64,000 nt of DNA from positions 126,219,731-126,283,730 of the forward strand of contig NC_134535.1 of assembly GCF_050624435.1 (NCBI RefSeq), read 5' to 3'. The notes below the pieces were generated by a model, which saw only the letters and a program-made list of their open reading frames with translations, was not told the DNA's origin and ran no database searches. Each line of letters begins with the position of its first letter. Positions within the stretch are counted from its first letter, which is position 1. A program made the translations under genes and the position numbers. Below are positions 11,191 to 22,939 of the stretch, piece by piece. Origin of the DNA: Tenrec ecaudatus. Taxonomy: Eukaryota; Chordata; Mammalia; Afrosoricida; Tenrecidae.

Positions 11191-11975
11191 ACAGGGCCGC
11201 CACTGTGCTCTGGTGAAAGTATTTGGAAAAGATCCACGTGAGAAAGCATAGAGGCTTCAAATTTCTGCTTTTAGCAAGTATAACAAGCTAGGAATAAAGT
11301 GACTCAAGACAAGGTTGGCTGGTTTGTAAGCAGAAAAGAAAGGAATTGAGTCCAGAAATGTGGGGTCTTGATTAGGTGGGAAACCCATGTTTGTCTAGAC
11401 GTCAAACAAGAAAATGAAGCTAAAGAGACTTTGAGAAGCGACGGCTCATTGGAGCTCATTCCTGCACAAAGATCAGATGCAGATGGAATCCCTTCTTCCA
11501 GGCCTATGACAGGTGGCTTAAAGGTTGCCTCCCCTAAGCATGGAGAGAGCAAAGGTGAAAAGCCAGTAAGTCAGATTTAAGAATTGTGTTTAGGAAAGAA
11601 CTTTGGGTTTAGCTACAGATGCTTGAAATTATCTAGAGGCAAAAACAGATCAGAACCCCATGGCTTTGTGTAAGATAGTATATTAGAAATCGGGGACCGG
11701 CAAGCCTTACAGCAGCCCTCGCAAGAAACAGGTTGCAAAGGCTACATAGCTCCAATCAAAGGCAGCGTCCGTTGCTCGCTTCAAGTGTGGCAATATAATA
11801 GCAAGGAGGTCAGGAAAACGAGATGGCGTTAGGGGAAGAAACTAGGAATTTTTCAAGCGGTTAAGGCAACAGAAGCAAATACGATCCTCTGGACAGCCCT
11901 GCCGTGATGGTGGTCTGCAAGCAGGTGCTTGGATACAAGCAGGCTGAACACATGAGGGAGAATGAGTATACATAA
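11190..11975. other. Intergenic, nothing recognised
   Basis: No gene or nameable repeat seen. Confidence 0.3.
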
Positions 11976-12173
11976 TAAGATTGACAGAGGATATTTATAC
12001 ATGTGTGTTCGTCTTTGTTGCCAATGTATCCATGAATGTGGTGGAGCCCACGGGGGCAAAGTTTTGAAAATGTGTTCGACATAACCAAATGCCTTGAGCA
12101 AATGAGCCTCCGAGGCAGCTCACGACCATAGCTTTTGGGGACACCAAGGTCACTTGGCATAGCAATCCATCAA

Positions 12174-12212
12174 TAATAAATAGATAGATAGATAGTTAGA
12201 TAGATAAATACA
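12174..12212. repeat. TAGA microsatellite
   Basis: Imperfect (TAGA)n of about 38 bp inside the L1 3' UTR. Confidence 0.85.
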
Positions 12213-12313
12213 ATGTTCTCATCCTACTTTGGTGAATAGCTACTGGAGCCTCAAAAGCTCATGAGCAGTCATTTAAGGTGAAACGGTGCTTTTTTGTCTA
12301 AAGGAAAGGAGAG

Positions 12314-12887
12314 TGTGATCAGTAGGTTTATTGTGCCAACATAGCCAATGAACACGTGTGGGATTAATTGAAGGGCGGAGAGATAAATGGCTCAGTGAGC
12401 CTAGCCTTTCTTGTCTCTTGCTCTTTGATCATCGGACCAGTGTGCGGCTGCCTTGCTGGTTCTTTGCCTCAATTTGCAAACTACACTACCTGTGGGACAC
12501 CTAACCCATGGACTGTGTCGCTGTAATTTGAGGTTCCTTCAAGACCTGCTTCACCATGCTACTGGAGTGTACATCACTTGAGCTGGGGACTGTCTGGACC
12601 CTGTCATCTGGCTGACTGTTGGTGACCTGCCTTGCTGTTTGCTGCCTGTGCCCGGAGAGCCTGAAGTGCTCTACAGCGGCCCTCAACACTTGAACAACTG
12701 CCAGTGTATTAGCTGTCTCACAGAAGTAAGTTGCACTGAGCCATTTGTACTGCTTTATAGATTAATTAACTGTTTATTTCTTGTGTTTTATATATAATTA
12801 TGTATATCAATTAATAATATATATATACACACACACAAAATCATTAGTTTCCTGGTTTTGTTTCTCTAGAGAACCCTGTCTAACATA
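12314..12887 (+). mobile_element. Solo LTR-like element (family B), ERVL/MaLR type
   Basis: Starts TGTGATCAGTAGGTTTATTG and ends TTCTCTAGAGAACCCTGTC plus ACATA, flanked by a 5-bp duplication GAGAG. Related copies lie at 15,063-15,654 (reverse), 26,169-26,680 and 27,690-28,317. The 5-bp duplications and TG...CA-like ends point to an LTR. Confidence 0.65.
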
Positions 12888-13399
12888 GAGAGTGATGAAC
12901 TTCAAAAGACATGTGGAAACGATTCATCCAGTGCACTACTGAACCATATGAACATCAATCTCCACAACCCTGAGACCCGAACTGTATGGGACCCAGCTAA
13001 CACTGCCAACTGCTCTGAAAGGGATCCCATTAGATACAATGGATACAATGTGAGAAAAATATCCTGGATATAATGTGAGAAAAATATGAACAAAGCCCTA
13101 AACCCTTAAAGAGATCAGGCTTAATGGTCAGATACAGACTGGTGCCCCCCACACACACCAAACTATTGTCCCTAGTCACCCCTCAAGTGTTAGAATAATC
13201 AACCCTTTACAATAAAAAAGGCAGCATTTGCCCAAGGACAGGAGGTTCCGAAAGGAGGAGGAATGGAAACAGGATACCAGAGAGGAGGAGTGATAACCAA
13301 TATTACATTGAGAGGATTGAAAGGGATGCATAAAATATTAAACATGAAACTGATGATCAGTTCTGTGAACCTTCACCTAATTCAGAATTAAAATGTAAA

Positions 13400-13970
13400 A
13401 AAAGAAAGAAAAGGGAAAGATGTGGTCATGGAAAATAATAAACAAGAAAGAGCTCTCGGAGGGTAAGGTCTGCGTTTGCAGAACAATGAAGGGAATTCCT
13501 ACAAGAGAGCAGAATTATCATTTGATCCAGGATTATGCTTCACAGGGGTGGGGGTGCTTACACAATTTCTGCCCAGTAGGATTCCACAATAGCAGTGGTC
13601 CAATGGTAACTGCACATCCCCCTATCATTTTTTAAAAGAGGAATTTGTATTTCATTCTGTTACTCCTCTATCACACAAGTACCAGTAGTGGATGGTGCTG
13701 TACAGGGCAGGTGCAATGTTGCGATGGTTTGTCCTTTTTAACTCAGAGCTCAGCCAGACTTTAGTTGGATGCAATATCTGCATGGGATTTGCCACAGAAC
13801 TAGCATCAGCTAATAGAGCATGAACTAGCATTAGCCAATGACCATGAGCAGAACAATAAGCACTACATCATCAGGTAACCCATACCCACCTTGCTTTAAG
13901 TTCACAGTCCCTTAGCTGACAACTTTTGAAAACAAATGTGTTTCAGTATTCAGAACTTTGGGGGTTTTCA
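13400..13970. other. Intergenic, nothing recognised
   Basis: AT-rich sequence after the L1 tail, with no nameable feature. Confidence 0.3.
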
Positions 13971-13979
13971 TATACAGTA

Positions 13980-14420
13980 TCTTCGTTCTCTAGTGCTGCT
14001 GTAGCAGAAATACCACAGTGGACGGCTTTAACAAATTGAAATTTATTCTCCTACAGTTTAAGAGGCAGGAAGTCCAAGTTCAGAGCACCAGCTTTAGGGG
14101 AAAGCATTCTCTCTGTGTGAGCTCTGGAGCAAAGGCCTAGTCTCCTAGCTGTACAGGCGGCCCGGCCTTCCTTGGAGTCTAAATGTGTCTTGCTATCCAT
14201 CTGTTCTCAGCACAGGAGCCATGGATCCAAAGGATATGCTCCCCTCCCAGATCTTCTTTCTCAGTAATACTGGGGTCCTTTAAAAGGTCTCACCCCAGGG
14301 AAATTCCTCCTACCTCGTTTGAGGGTTGTGACCTGAGGAAGGGTGACACATCGCACACTAATTCTCTTACAGTTGATTGGCTGATGGCCTCATATCAAAT
14401 CACACACTGTCATATTGTAT
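13980..14420 (-). mobile_element. Ancient LTR-like repeat, unclassified
   Basis: AAATTGAAATTTATTCTCCTACAGTTTAAGAGGCAGGAAGTCCAAG-type order (positions 14,033-14,080), common in old mammalian LTR-type repeats read in reverse. The family was not resolved. Confidence 0.4.
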
Positions 14421-14564
14421 CATGTAGAATGAGAAGATCATTGCATAGGTGCCAAATTGCGTCATTACAGAACTGCCAAGCCACCAAGAATCTGGCACCA
14501 GTTGACATGTTTTTGGATGACACAATTCATCACATACGATATAACAGAACAAACCAATAGACCC

Positions 14565-14750
14565 CCTGTCATCGAATTGATTGCAACTCATATTGACCAG
14601 GACGTAGCAGAGATGTCCCTTAAGGGTTTCTGAGACTCCACAGTAGCAGATTGCCTCATCTTCTACTCTGGAGCAGCTAGTGGGCTTGAATCATCCACCT
14701 TCTGGTTAGCAACTGAATGTGTAACCTACATCACCACCAGGGACCACTGT
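14565..14750 (-). repeat. AfroSINE
   Basis: Reverse SINE: CTGTCATCGAATTGATTGCA body start, TTCTGGTTAGCAACTGAATG head end. Confidence 0.72.
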
Positions 14751-14756
14751 CATAAG

Positions 14757-15663
14757 CAGTGGTGGGATTCAGCTGGTTCCCACAGGCTCAGAAGAACTGA
14801 GACCTAATTTGTTTGTTGAGTTTGGGGAACTGGTTGTTAAAATGGAACTTGTAGTCAGAGTTATCTCCAAGATGGGAGGCTGGGCAGCTGCCCAATGTGG
14901 AAATAACAAATTTTATTCCTTACTCTTCTTTAATGTTCATCTGCCCACTAGTGGTATTCGGATATTATGTTGAAATCATAAACTATCTTTTGGTATGTTG
15001 TTTTTATACTTAAAGTGGTAATTAGGGCAGTGAAGTGGTTTTTAGATTCTTTGAATCCCACCTGTGTTAGGTAGGGTTCTCTAAAGAAACAAAACCAGGA
15101 TATATATATGGAATACAACAGCTAATTAGTCCACACAGCAGTACACAGGGCTGAGTCCAACTCACTTTTGTGGGACAGTTAATATACTGAAGGTCCTTCC
15201 TCCTTATGCTGGCCACTGGTCCAAGGTCAAGGCAGCAGACAATTAAATGAATGACGGGGATACGTAGTCTGCCCGCAGGCAAGACAAGCACAGTTGGCTT
15301 GCAGGCAGCAGATGTGGCAAGGTGAGGCAGTAACAGCAGGGAGATGAGATGTCAAGGCGTAGCGGAGGCCAGTGCACGGCAGCAGTGTAGGGAAGCAGGT
15401 CGTGATGGAGCTCTAAGACATAGTGATGCATGGCACTGAGACATGATCCATGGGTTGGCTCGGCCCACAAGTAGCACAGCACAAGGTTGAGGCAGAGCAG
15501 CTAACTCAGGCCGCAGAGTGCTGGTCAGATCACCAGGGAGAAAGAGAGAGCCATTTATCTAGGTCCCCTCCAATCAAACTGCAACCTGATTGACTGGCTA
15601 AACTCCACCCACATGTTCCTATGAGAGCCATGTTGGCACAAAAAAACTATCACACCACCACTG
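14757..15663. mobile_element. Non-autonomous hAT-like transposon, split by an LTR
   Basis: Terminal inverted repeats CAGTGGTGGGATTCA (14,757) and its inverse ending at 15,663. The right end is cut by an LTR-like element at 15,063-15,654, so the last bases lie beyond it. The AACTGGTTGTTAAA interior motif is present. It resembles hAT families reported from tenrec and bat; the exact family was not fixed. Confidence 0.62.
15063..15654 (-). mobile_element. Solo LTR-like element (family B), inside a hAT transposon
   Basis: Reverse copy of the 12,314-12,887 family, starting (in + view) TGTGTTAGGTAGGGTTCTCT and ending AACTATCACA. A perfect 5-bp duplication CCACC is seen at 15,058-15,062 and 15,655-15,659. 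Confidence 0.72.
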
Positions 15664-16740
15664 AATATATGTAACATAAATTATATATTTACTGCAACTA
15701 AGTGTGGAGCAGCAGCCAAGAATCAAGTACGTTAGTATTTCTTCAGCAAAACGTATGAAAATTTACTCTGAGATGAAGTCTATAAATAGCCTCACTTGAG
15801 GTCCTACCAAATGAATCTTGATGCTAACTCATTAGAAACACTTCTATTTTCAGAGTTTGATAGATTTCAGCATTACATGAAAGAGACTGTTCAACTGTGG
15901 AGCCACAGCCCATGGTAGAGACTTGGCAATATTTAGAAGAGTAATGAGTAAAATTGTGGGGTTAGAATCAGGTTGCAACAGTGACCATTGAGTGGATGCT
16001 GTAGTCGAGAGTTTGGTGTGGCGGCCTAAGTCTTCCCAGGAGGTGGGATATCGGGTTCATCAGTTGTCCGACTATGCTTTCTCTTGTAGCTTTGAGCAGC
16101 CACCTCTCAGTTATATTCTGGACCCGAGCTCCTTCATGAATTGCCAGTCTCTGTTCAGTCATCTCCTCTCCATCTCTTGGATTTCTTTGGATCCAGTCAC
16201 CCTTTCGGATCCAACAGCTGATACATCCTCTTCTCTTCAGCAGCATCAATATTATTGATGTCTAAGGCATGTGGAAAGGATTATTTCTAGTTATGTGGCT
16301 CTAAATTAATCTACTAAAAATACAAGTATAGAACCTGACTTTGCTTAAACCTTTTAAATTCAACTTACAAATCCTGATGTTCTATTTATAAGCTAATGGT
16401 GTTAATATTTTAAATAGCATTTTCACTCATTCTTTGATGTTTAACTCCTCTTGAACAGAATTCAATTTCCTTAACAATTAGTCTCATCTACTAATTTAGT
16501 AAATTTTCCACAATTGCTCTAGACTATATTCATTCAAGTGTTTAATTTTTTTTCTTCTTCATGAGCTACAAACTGATGAGACAGATTTAAAATTCTTACA
16601 TGCAAAATCTTTCTTAAGACTTAGGCAGCACTTACAAATCTCATTATTCGATTTACCATGCTTGAATATTTGATTTGTCTTATATAGTCAAATGCCATTT
16701 TAAGGCTTGAACAGTGTGCTATACTTTTTAATTAAAAAAA
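15664..16740. other. Intergenic, unassigned; two overlapping open frames at 15,968-16,258
   Basis: A stretch of about 280 bp is open on both strands (88 and 93 codons). Neither product was recognised, and nothing else supports a gene. It could be an unidentified retrocopy. The rest is AT-rich with no feature. Confidence 0.3.
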
Positions 16741-16743
16741 ATC

Positions 16744-16975
16744 ATAAGCCCCTGGGTGGTACAAATGATTAAGCACTTGGATCCTAACCAAAAGGGATGT
16801 GAGGAATAAAATAATAATTTTTTAAGGTTTGTGTTTCTATCTACTCCGACGCCCCTAGAAAGAAAAGCCTGGCAATCTACTTCTGAAAAGACACAGCCAT
16901 GGAGAACTCCATAGAACACAGTTCTAGTCTGACACACGTGGAGACGCCATGACTCAGAATCAACTCCTGGGGAAA
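16744..16975 (+). repeat. AfroSINE, with internal A/T-rich insert
   Basis: CCCCTGGGTGGTACAAATGA head, GGAAT..., and CATGACTCAGAATCAACTCC tail. Confidence 0.68.
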
Positions 16976-17099
16976 TGCCTGAAAAATCAGTATAGTACCA
17001 AGTTGAAATCCAAGGCTAAAGGCAGATTTAACACAAGTATACGCAGAATAGAAAACTAGTTCTTTTTTTTAATTTAAAACTAATTTGTAATGTCTTAAG

Positions 17100-17600
17100 A
17101 TTGGGTTGTCTAGAGAAACAAAGCAGTGACCCTCATCTATGTACAAGAGAGAACATTATATGAAGAAATCATTTCATATCAAGAAGGCATCCTGGCCCAG
17201 TCCAACTCAATTCCGTACGTTCAGTGTTACCAAGCCCTCTTCAGACTCTCGTAGCCGCAGGCTGATGACACAGAGAGGTGAAGTGTGACGAAGGGAGATC
17301 ACAAGCCAGTGGGTACAGATTCACATGAACCCAGGGTTGGTGGAACCATGGCATGGCACAGACAGTTGTCCGGGTTAGGAAGCCCACGTGGGCACCACCC
17401 ACGTGGGCACCACCGGAGGCAAACACCCAGTCCCAGCAAGATGACGGAGGAGGGCGAGAGCGGAGCCGTTTCTAGGGTCTCTCAGTCACACAAAAGGTCA
17501 CACCCCAAAAGAGGCGCCATCAGGCTACCAGTTGATTGACAGGTTGAGCTCTGCCCTACCCCCACACAGGTCCCATCAAGTTGACATAAAACCTAACCAC
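17100..17600 (-). mobile_element. LTR-like element, distantly related to family B
   Basis: In + view it begins GGGTTGTCTAGAGAAACAAA and ends TCAAGTTGACATAAAACCTA, a pattern seen in reverse copies of old LTRs. It contains a short tandem CCCACGTGGGCACCA duplication at 17,386-17,415. Confidence 0.45.
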
Positions 17601-17639
17601 CCCCTGTGATTTCTTCACCTCTAACTGCCACACTCCATG

Positions 17640-18720
17640 CTTCCTGCCGTTGTCTTGGTTTATAATTCACATATCACGCCATTCATTAGTTCAATCACCT
17701 CAAGAAGAGTTGTACCATCGTCACACCACAGTTTCAGAACATTTTCTTCATTCTTGTACTCATGGTTATCAGCTCCTCATTTTCCCCCAACCTCCCCTGC
17801 CACATTTCATCCAGTGTCTGTCTCTATAGATTTGCCTATCCTGAATTTCACAGACATAAATATATTTTTGAAACAAACAAAAACTAAGGGGAATACCAGT
17901 AAAACGAAAACCTCAACGGAAAAGAAATCAGAAAATATATTTTTTTTAATTTAAATGACTCATAAGACAGATCAAGTGATAGGGTGCTAAATTTTAACCT
18001 AAGTGCATCTGCAACAATCAACTTTCCAATTCATGATAACAACGCCGTTCATTCACATCCCTGGTCCATGGTCAGAGGTGATTCACCAGGTCCATGTGTA
18101 TTTGATCAAATGATAATATCTTACACTTTAACCTAACTATGCATTTTAAATCACCTATTACAATTCACCTAACTAGCCATAATCAACTTCACAATGCTCT
18201 CTATCTGTTAACAGGGCTATCACACCCACTTCATTATGATGAGTGGGGATTCACTAGAGACTGAATCCATGTGTGGACCCTGAAAATGGACTCTGAGCTT
18301 CCAGAGTCTTCTGTAAACCAGTGTTCATGATTTAAGCTCTGATACCATTTCCTCCTTCGGATCTGGATTATATTATTCACAATCCTTGGATCACACAGGC
18401 TGGTGCACTTCTTCCATGTGAATTTAGTTGACACCTCACTTAGATGGCTGCTTGTTTGAAAAGAAGCCTCTCCGGCCCCAGATGCTATTCTTTCTGATAG
18501 CAGGGCACCGTCTGGTTTCTTCTCCACAATTCACTGTAGCTCCCATATCTTCAGTGATCTCTTCATTAGGGTGAGCATCAAGCATGGCCATGCTTTAGGA
18601 ACTGTTTGTTCTTAGGTTGGGCCTAGAACTAAGTGCAAGCCCCAAATCCATTCTTGCATCTATGGTTTCTGTATGTCTCAGGTTCACCTTAGAGCCATCA
18701 CTGTCACTTTATGTTAGAGA
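17640..18720 (-). mobile_element. L1 3' UTR, about 1.1 kb
   Basis: Reverse copy of the L1 3' UTR type seen forward at 21,725-22,775 and 49,760-50,700: a CCATGGTCAGAGGTGATTCACC block, AGATGGCTGCTTGTTTG and a GCCCCAAATCCATTCTTGCA end. Confidence 0.65.
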
Positions 18721-18756
18721 ACATCCCCTGGGGGCATCACTTCCGCTGCCATTGAG

Positions 18757-18925
18757 CCAATGCTGAATCGTAGCAACCCTGTCGGGCAGTGTAGAACTAC
18801 CCAGAGAGTCCCCGAGCCTGCAAACCTTTACGGGAGGGGAAAGTTTCCTCTTTCCCCTGTGGAGCTGGTGGTTTTGAACTGCTGACCTTACTGCTAGCAG
18901 CCCAGTGCACAGCCACTACGCATTG
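18757..18925 (-). repeat. AfroSINE
   Basis: Reverse SINE: CGCTGCCATTGAGCCAATGC, CAACCCTGTCGGGCAG, GGTTTTGAACTGCTGACCTT. Confidence 0.8.
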
Positions 18926-18929
18926 ATAG

Positions 18930-20480
18930 CGTCACTAGTTCAGCCAATGATACAGAATTTAAAACGCCGTTAAGAGGAAATTATGCATAGTCTAGCTATG
19001 AACCACAATGCATGAATTGTTGGCATGTACAGATTAAACGCTTAAGTGACTGTACACTGTTTGCACAAACAACAGAGGTTGGTGATAGGGTAAATCTTCC
19101 AATAACCTATATATTGACAATAGCAGGAGCATGCCGGGCAGATTAACACATGTCATCATGAAGAAAGCGGGGCATTAAAATGGTAAGTATATGGTAGTTC
19201 CGTGCCTCCATTCACTGGGTACCTTCCAGCAAGAGAATTGAATCTGCCAGTTCTAGGCCCTTGGGATAGCAGTCATCTGCTTCTTCTCACACGAGTTTCA
19301 GCCCGAAGTCCAAGGGTGACAGGTGAGTTTGAGGCCAAGCCCAGTTCACTTCGTGGGGTTTCCACATCGAGTCGTCCTGGCGTGGCCTATGAAGGATGTT
19401 GTGCATCTTTAAAGAACAGAATCTAAGGTCCCAGAAGTCTAGTATACAGACTAGGTCTCCAAGGACTACATAGGAACTAGGTCAGAAGTGTCCAATTAGG
19501 ATCTTGGTAGCAGGCATAGTCTCCCATTGGTTTCCCTGTAAGTATTGGTAAGCGTTTCTCCCAGAGGGGTTGTCCCTCCCCATTTTCCGACCAACTGAGA
19601 TGTAATTGCCTTCTCTGAGATACGCATATCCTCATCCTCCCACCTTGACTTCAAGTTCCTGTGATTACCTCGCTTTCTCTATAATCCTATACCGTCTCAG
19701 GGTTGTAAAATCAATTCGCTCCGAAGGACAGCAGTTTTGGCATCTCAAGAAGACTGAGATTGTCAGGTCAAAATTTAGTGCCATAAAAAGTTACCTTTGA
19801 ATCAGAGATTGAGGAAGAGGATGGTGGGACTCAGGGCAATGTACTCCAAAGGTGGTCCCTCAAGGTGAATTCTTGAGCCTTCTCCTGGTGGACCACAGAC
19901 CAGACTATCTGTTGGCCTTGTTCCACAGCTCACCTCATCGGGCCACCTTGCACAGAGCACCTTCCCCCACCTGCACTGCTCGAGCAGATACATGGACTGA
20001 TGCTGTTGCCCCTAATCAGATCCCAGCCGATTTCCCTTCCTGATAAGATCTGCATTTCTTTTGTATTTTTCTTATTTCACCCATTCTGTAATCCGGTCAA
20101 TATCCTCTCTAATTCTCTCACTAAGAGATGTCAAGAGCCAAATTGATAAGTTTGGAGTTTATGCTAAAGGTCATAGGGGATGAAGTCATATGTAAACATA
20201 GACACGTTTCTATCCTTACCCTCTCCCCTAACAGAACTAGATCTACCTAGGTCTCAAAAGTGGTCATGCAGATGCCCTTAATTTGCTGTGACCGCTAGGC
20301 TTATTGGTATGGAATCTTCAGTAGAAGTACAATTTAGCATACTCACTTGGTTTTAGTGTATAAAACTTCATCGATATTGTAAATAGCAAACTGTTATCTG
20401 AGGATAACTCTGAAAATAGAACGGATGAGAGGAATCATAAAAACAACATACAAATGAGAAGACAAAAAGGAATCTATACA
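18930..20480. other. Intergenic, nothing recognised
   Basis: Mixed sequence with no convincing exon, RNA gene or repeat. Confidence 0.3.
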
Positions 20481-20485
20481 TGAGG

Positions 20486-20562
20486 GATGTGTGGTTCACG
20501 GGTAGAATTCTCACTCTGGATGCAGAAATCCCAGGTTTCATTCCTAACCAAAAAAAAAAAGA
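20486..20562 (+). pseudogene. tRNA-Gly-like retropseudogene with A tail
   Basis: TGTGGTTCACGGGTAGAATT followed by CTCACTC and AGGTTTCATTCCTA matches the D-arm and T-arm pattern of tRNA-Gly (GGTTCAGTGGTAGAATTCTC). The anticodon arm has decayed. A run of about eleven A follows, as in a retrocopy. Confidence 0.6.
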
Positions 20563-20851
20563 GTTGTTAGGCATTTTCAGATTCAACTAATCTGCCCCGG
20601 CCTCCAATGCCTCATGCTCCTTAAGTAAATGGCGTAGCCAATCTTCAACAACCATAACCACATCTTCCAGTAAAATCTCTCTCTTCCTCCATTCACTTAG
20701 CCATTTACTTTTCTCTTCATTTCCACTGCCCCTACTCTGGTTTTAAGACAAAATCATCGTTGTGTTGTTGCTATTGTGTTAACCAAACAGTCTTCCTTGA
20801 TTTCTTGAGCAAGACTGACTCTTCGAGTCAGAATGTTCCCAAACAACAGCC

Positions 20852-21026
20852 TCTCGCAGCCATCGAGTCAATTCCCACTCAGAGTGAGCCTATGAGACAC
20901 AGCAGAACTGTGTCTTATGGGAGTAAGAAGCCTCACTTTTGTCCCTTGGAGCAACTAGTGATTTCGAACTGCCAACCCTCTGGTTAGCGGCAGGACACTT
21001 AACCCACTGCGGCACCAAGGCTCCTT
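20852..21026 (-). repeat. AfroSINE
   Basis: Reverse SINE: CGCAGCCATCGAGTCAATTC, GATTTCGAACTGCCAACCCT, CTTAACCCACTGCGGCACCA. Confidence 0.85.
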
Positions 21027-21029
21027 CAG

Positions 21030-21720
21030 AATGTTCCAAGCATGGCCTTCTAATTGCATTTTGAGCTTGTGAATATCCAATACAGTCAATGACTTCACTA
21101 CTTTAGCAAGAAGATTTTATATCCCTGATGTAATAAGGGAGCTCCACCCTTTGATATCTTCATTGGAGGGTGGGGGGCGGGGTGGAGACACACACCACCA
21201 TTGGTGACTAGAGTTACAATCTGTGTCTCCAAAATCCCAATTCATGGTCAAGCACGATATAATTAACTAAAGAATATGAGGAGTCACAATTTCAAAGCCA
21301 CCTTGAGATACCTGGAGGTAACTATTTCAAGCATGAGCCTTGCAACCTCAGATAATGATGTTTCTATACTTGTCTGAAAAATACATAAGGACCAAATTGA
21401 TTCTACCCATCAGCGCCTTCCCTAAAAAGCCTTTATAACTTAGAATCACCAGCCTATACACACTTTTTTTATCCTTACAAGAGGAAATTTTATTGTTAAT
21501 TATTTGCCTTAATAGTTTCACAAAGAGAAACAGATTCGCGCTGAGTCCAACATGATTGGCAGTTGGCAAATACCTAGGGAAGCAAGTATTCCGATCACTA
21601 CAGCTTCAGGATGGATGCTCTTAAAACTTAGCCGTTTAACCTCTCAAACTTAATCCAGAATAACTGTCTCATCTCTTTCCTTTTCATTTTAACCACCCAC
21701 CTACCTCATTTCAATGTGGA
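21030..21720. other. Intergenic, nothing recognised
   Basis: AT-rich; contains GGGTGGGGGGCGGGGTGG near 21,169, a G-rich run that could fold as a quadruplex. Confidence 0.3.
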
Positions 21721-21724
21721 AATA

Positions 21725-22775
21725 TCCTCATTAAAAATGATCCCCCAGGGAAACGGGCTCCCTGGGGAGTGGAGTCAGGAGCTCAATGCACAAAAAGAAA
21801 TACTGGAAATAGAACTCTGAGACTCTCGACCATAACTAGCAAGGAGTCTCTAAGGGGAGCTAAAGGCAGATAAAACACATAGAACCAGAATGGGTTTGGG
21901 GCTGACACTAAATCCGAGCTCCAAGTTAAGAACAATTCGATCTTCCATCATATCAAGGCCCAGCTCACTATCGCCCTCAGGAAGAGAACGTAGAAGCTAT
22001 GGGTGCTATAGCAAAGTGCAGTGAGGAAATTAGATGGTATCTAGCTCTCAGATTTATATCTGGGGTTTAAATGCTTGCTTCCAAACAAGCAGCTATCTAA
22101 GTGAGATGCCAACTAAGCCCACATGGAAGAAGCACACCAACATCCGGGACCCAAGGATTGTAAATCATATTAATCCAAAGAAGGAAATAGTATCAGAGCC
22201 TAGGAAATTGTGAAATTCTGCTTTGCAAAAGGCTATGGACAACGGCGGAAGCCCAAGATCCAGCTGTGAGATCGACACAGGAAATAAACCTCTGTTGATT
22301 TCCCTCTGTTCGCGGTGGAGGGAGGGGAATGAACTGGCTACCAGACAGAGTATTGGAGAGATGACTGTAGAAGATCACACCAGACTTGAATGGCTAAAAC
22401 CTCGTCACTTGGTCCCCTCTCTGATCAGACATTGGGTCTGATCTGGTTTTCAACATTTTCTGGGTTTGGATTTTTGCTTATTTTTCACATTAGGGTTTGT
22501 CTCTAATGTATTTTGTCATTGTGGGTAGCTCTTTTGAGTTTTTCTTATGTATTTTTCTGGGTTTTGATATAGAAAATCCAGGACTGATTAACCTCTAGAG
22601 ATAAATAGAAAAAAAGTTACTGAGGATGGGGGAGGGGGTTAAAGGTGAGCTGATGATATCAAGGACTTCGAAAAGGAAGGAAATGTTTTGAAACTTAGCA
22701 ATTGTGCAATATTGCTTGTGTGACTGAATTATGGAATGATAATGATATCCATATCAGCTCCCAATAAAATGGTTT
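21725..22775 (+). mobile_element. L1 3' UTR, about 1 kb, with AATAAA end
   Basis: ATGGGTTTGGGGCTGACACT, AAACAAGCAGCTATCTAAGT, GAAGAAGCACACCAACATCC and CTCCCAATAAAATGG recur in order at 49,760-50,700. The 5' end is truncated. Confidence 0.75.
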
Positions 22776-22786
22776 TGAAAATATAA

Positions 22787-22925
22787 GGCGTTCTGGTGAT
22801 GATGTGAGTGAGGCGGTGGGCTATTGCCTGCAGCATTGGTGGTTCAAACCCACCAGCCTCCACACAGGAGAACAATGAGACTGTCTGTAGAATCTCTGGG
22901 AGTGGGTTTTGTTGTTGCTGTTGTT
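22787..22925 (+). repeat. AfroSINE, degenerate
   Basis: GGTGATGATGTGAGTGAGGC head and TGGTTCAAACCCACCAGCCT B-box region, placed right after the L1 tail. Confidence 0.65.
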
Positions 22926-22939
22926 TTGTTTTTAAAGGA

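Larger units (their letters stand above)
11980..13400 (+). mobile_element. L1 3' UTR, split by an LTR-like element
   Basis: GCTCACGACCATAGCTTTTG, ATCCTACTTTGGTGAATAGC and GATCAGGCTTAATGGTCAGA are L1 3' UTR segments in the expected order. The insert at 12,314-12,887 divides them. A TAGA/GATA microsatellite at 12,174-12,212 sits inside. Confidence 0.6.

Noticed and set aside
20486-20562. Functional tRNA-Gly gene
   Set aside because: The anticodon arm is decayed and an A-run follows where a Pol III T-run would be expected.
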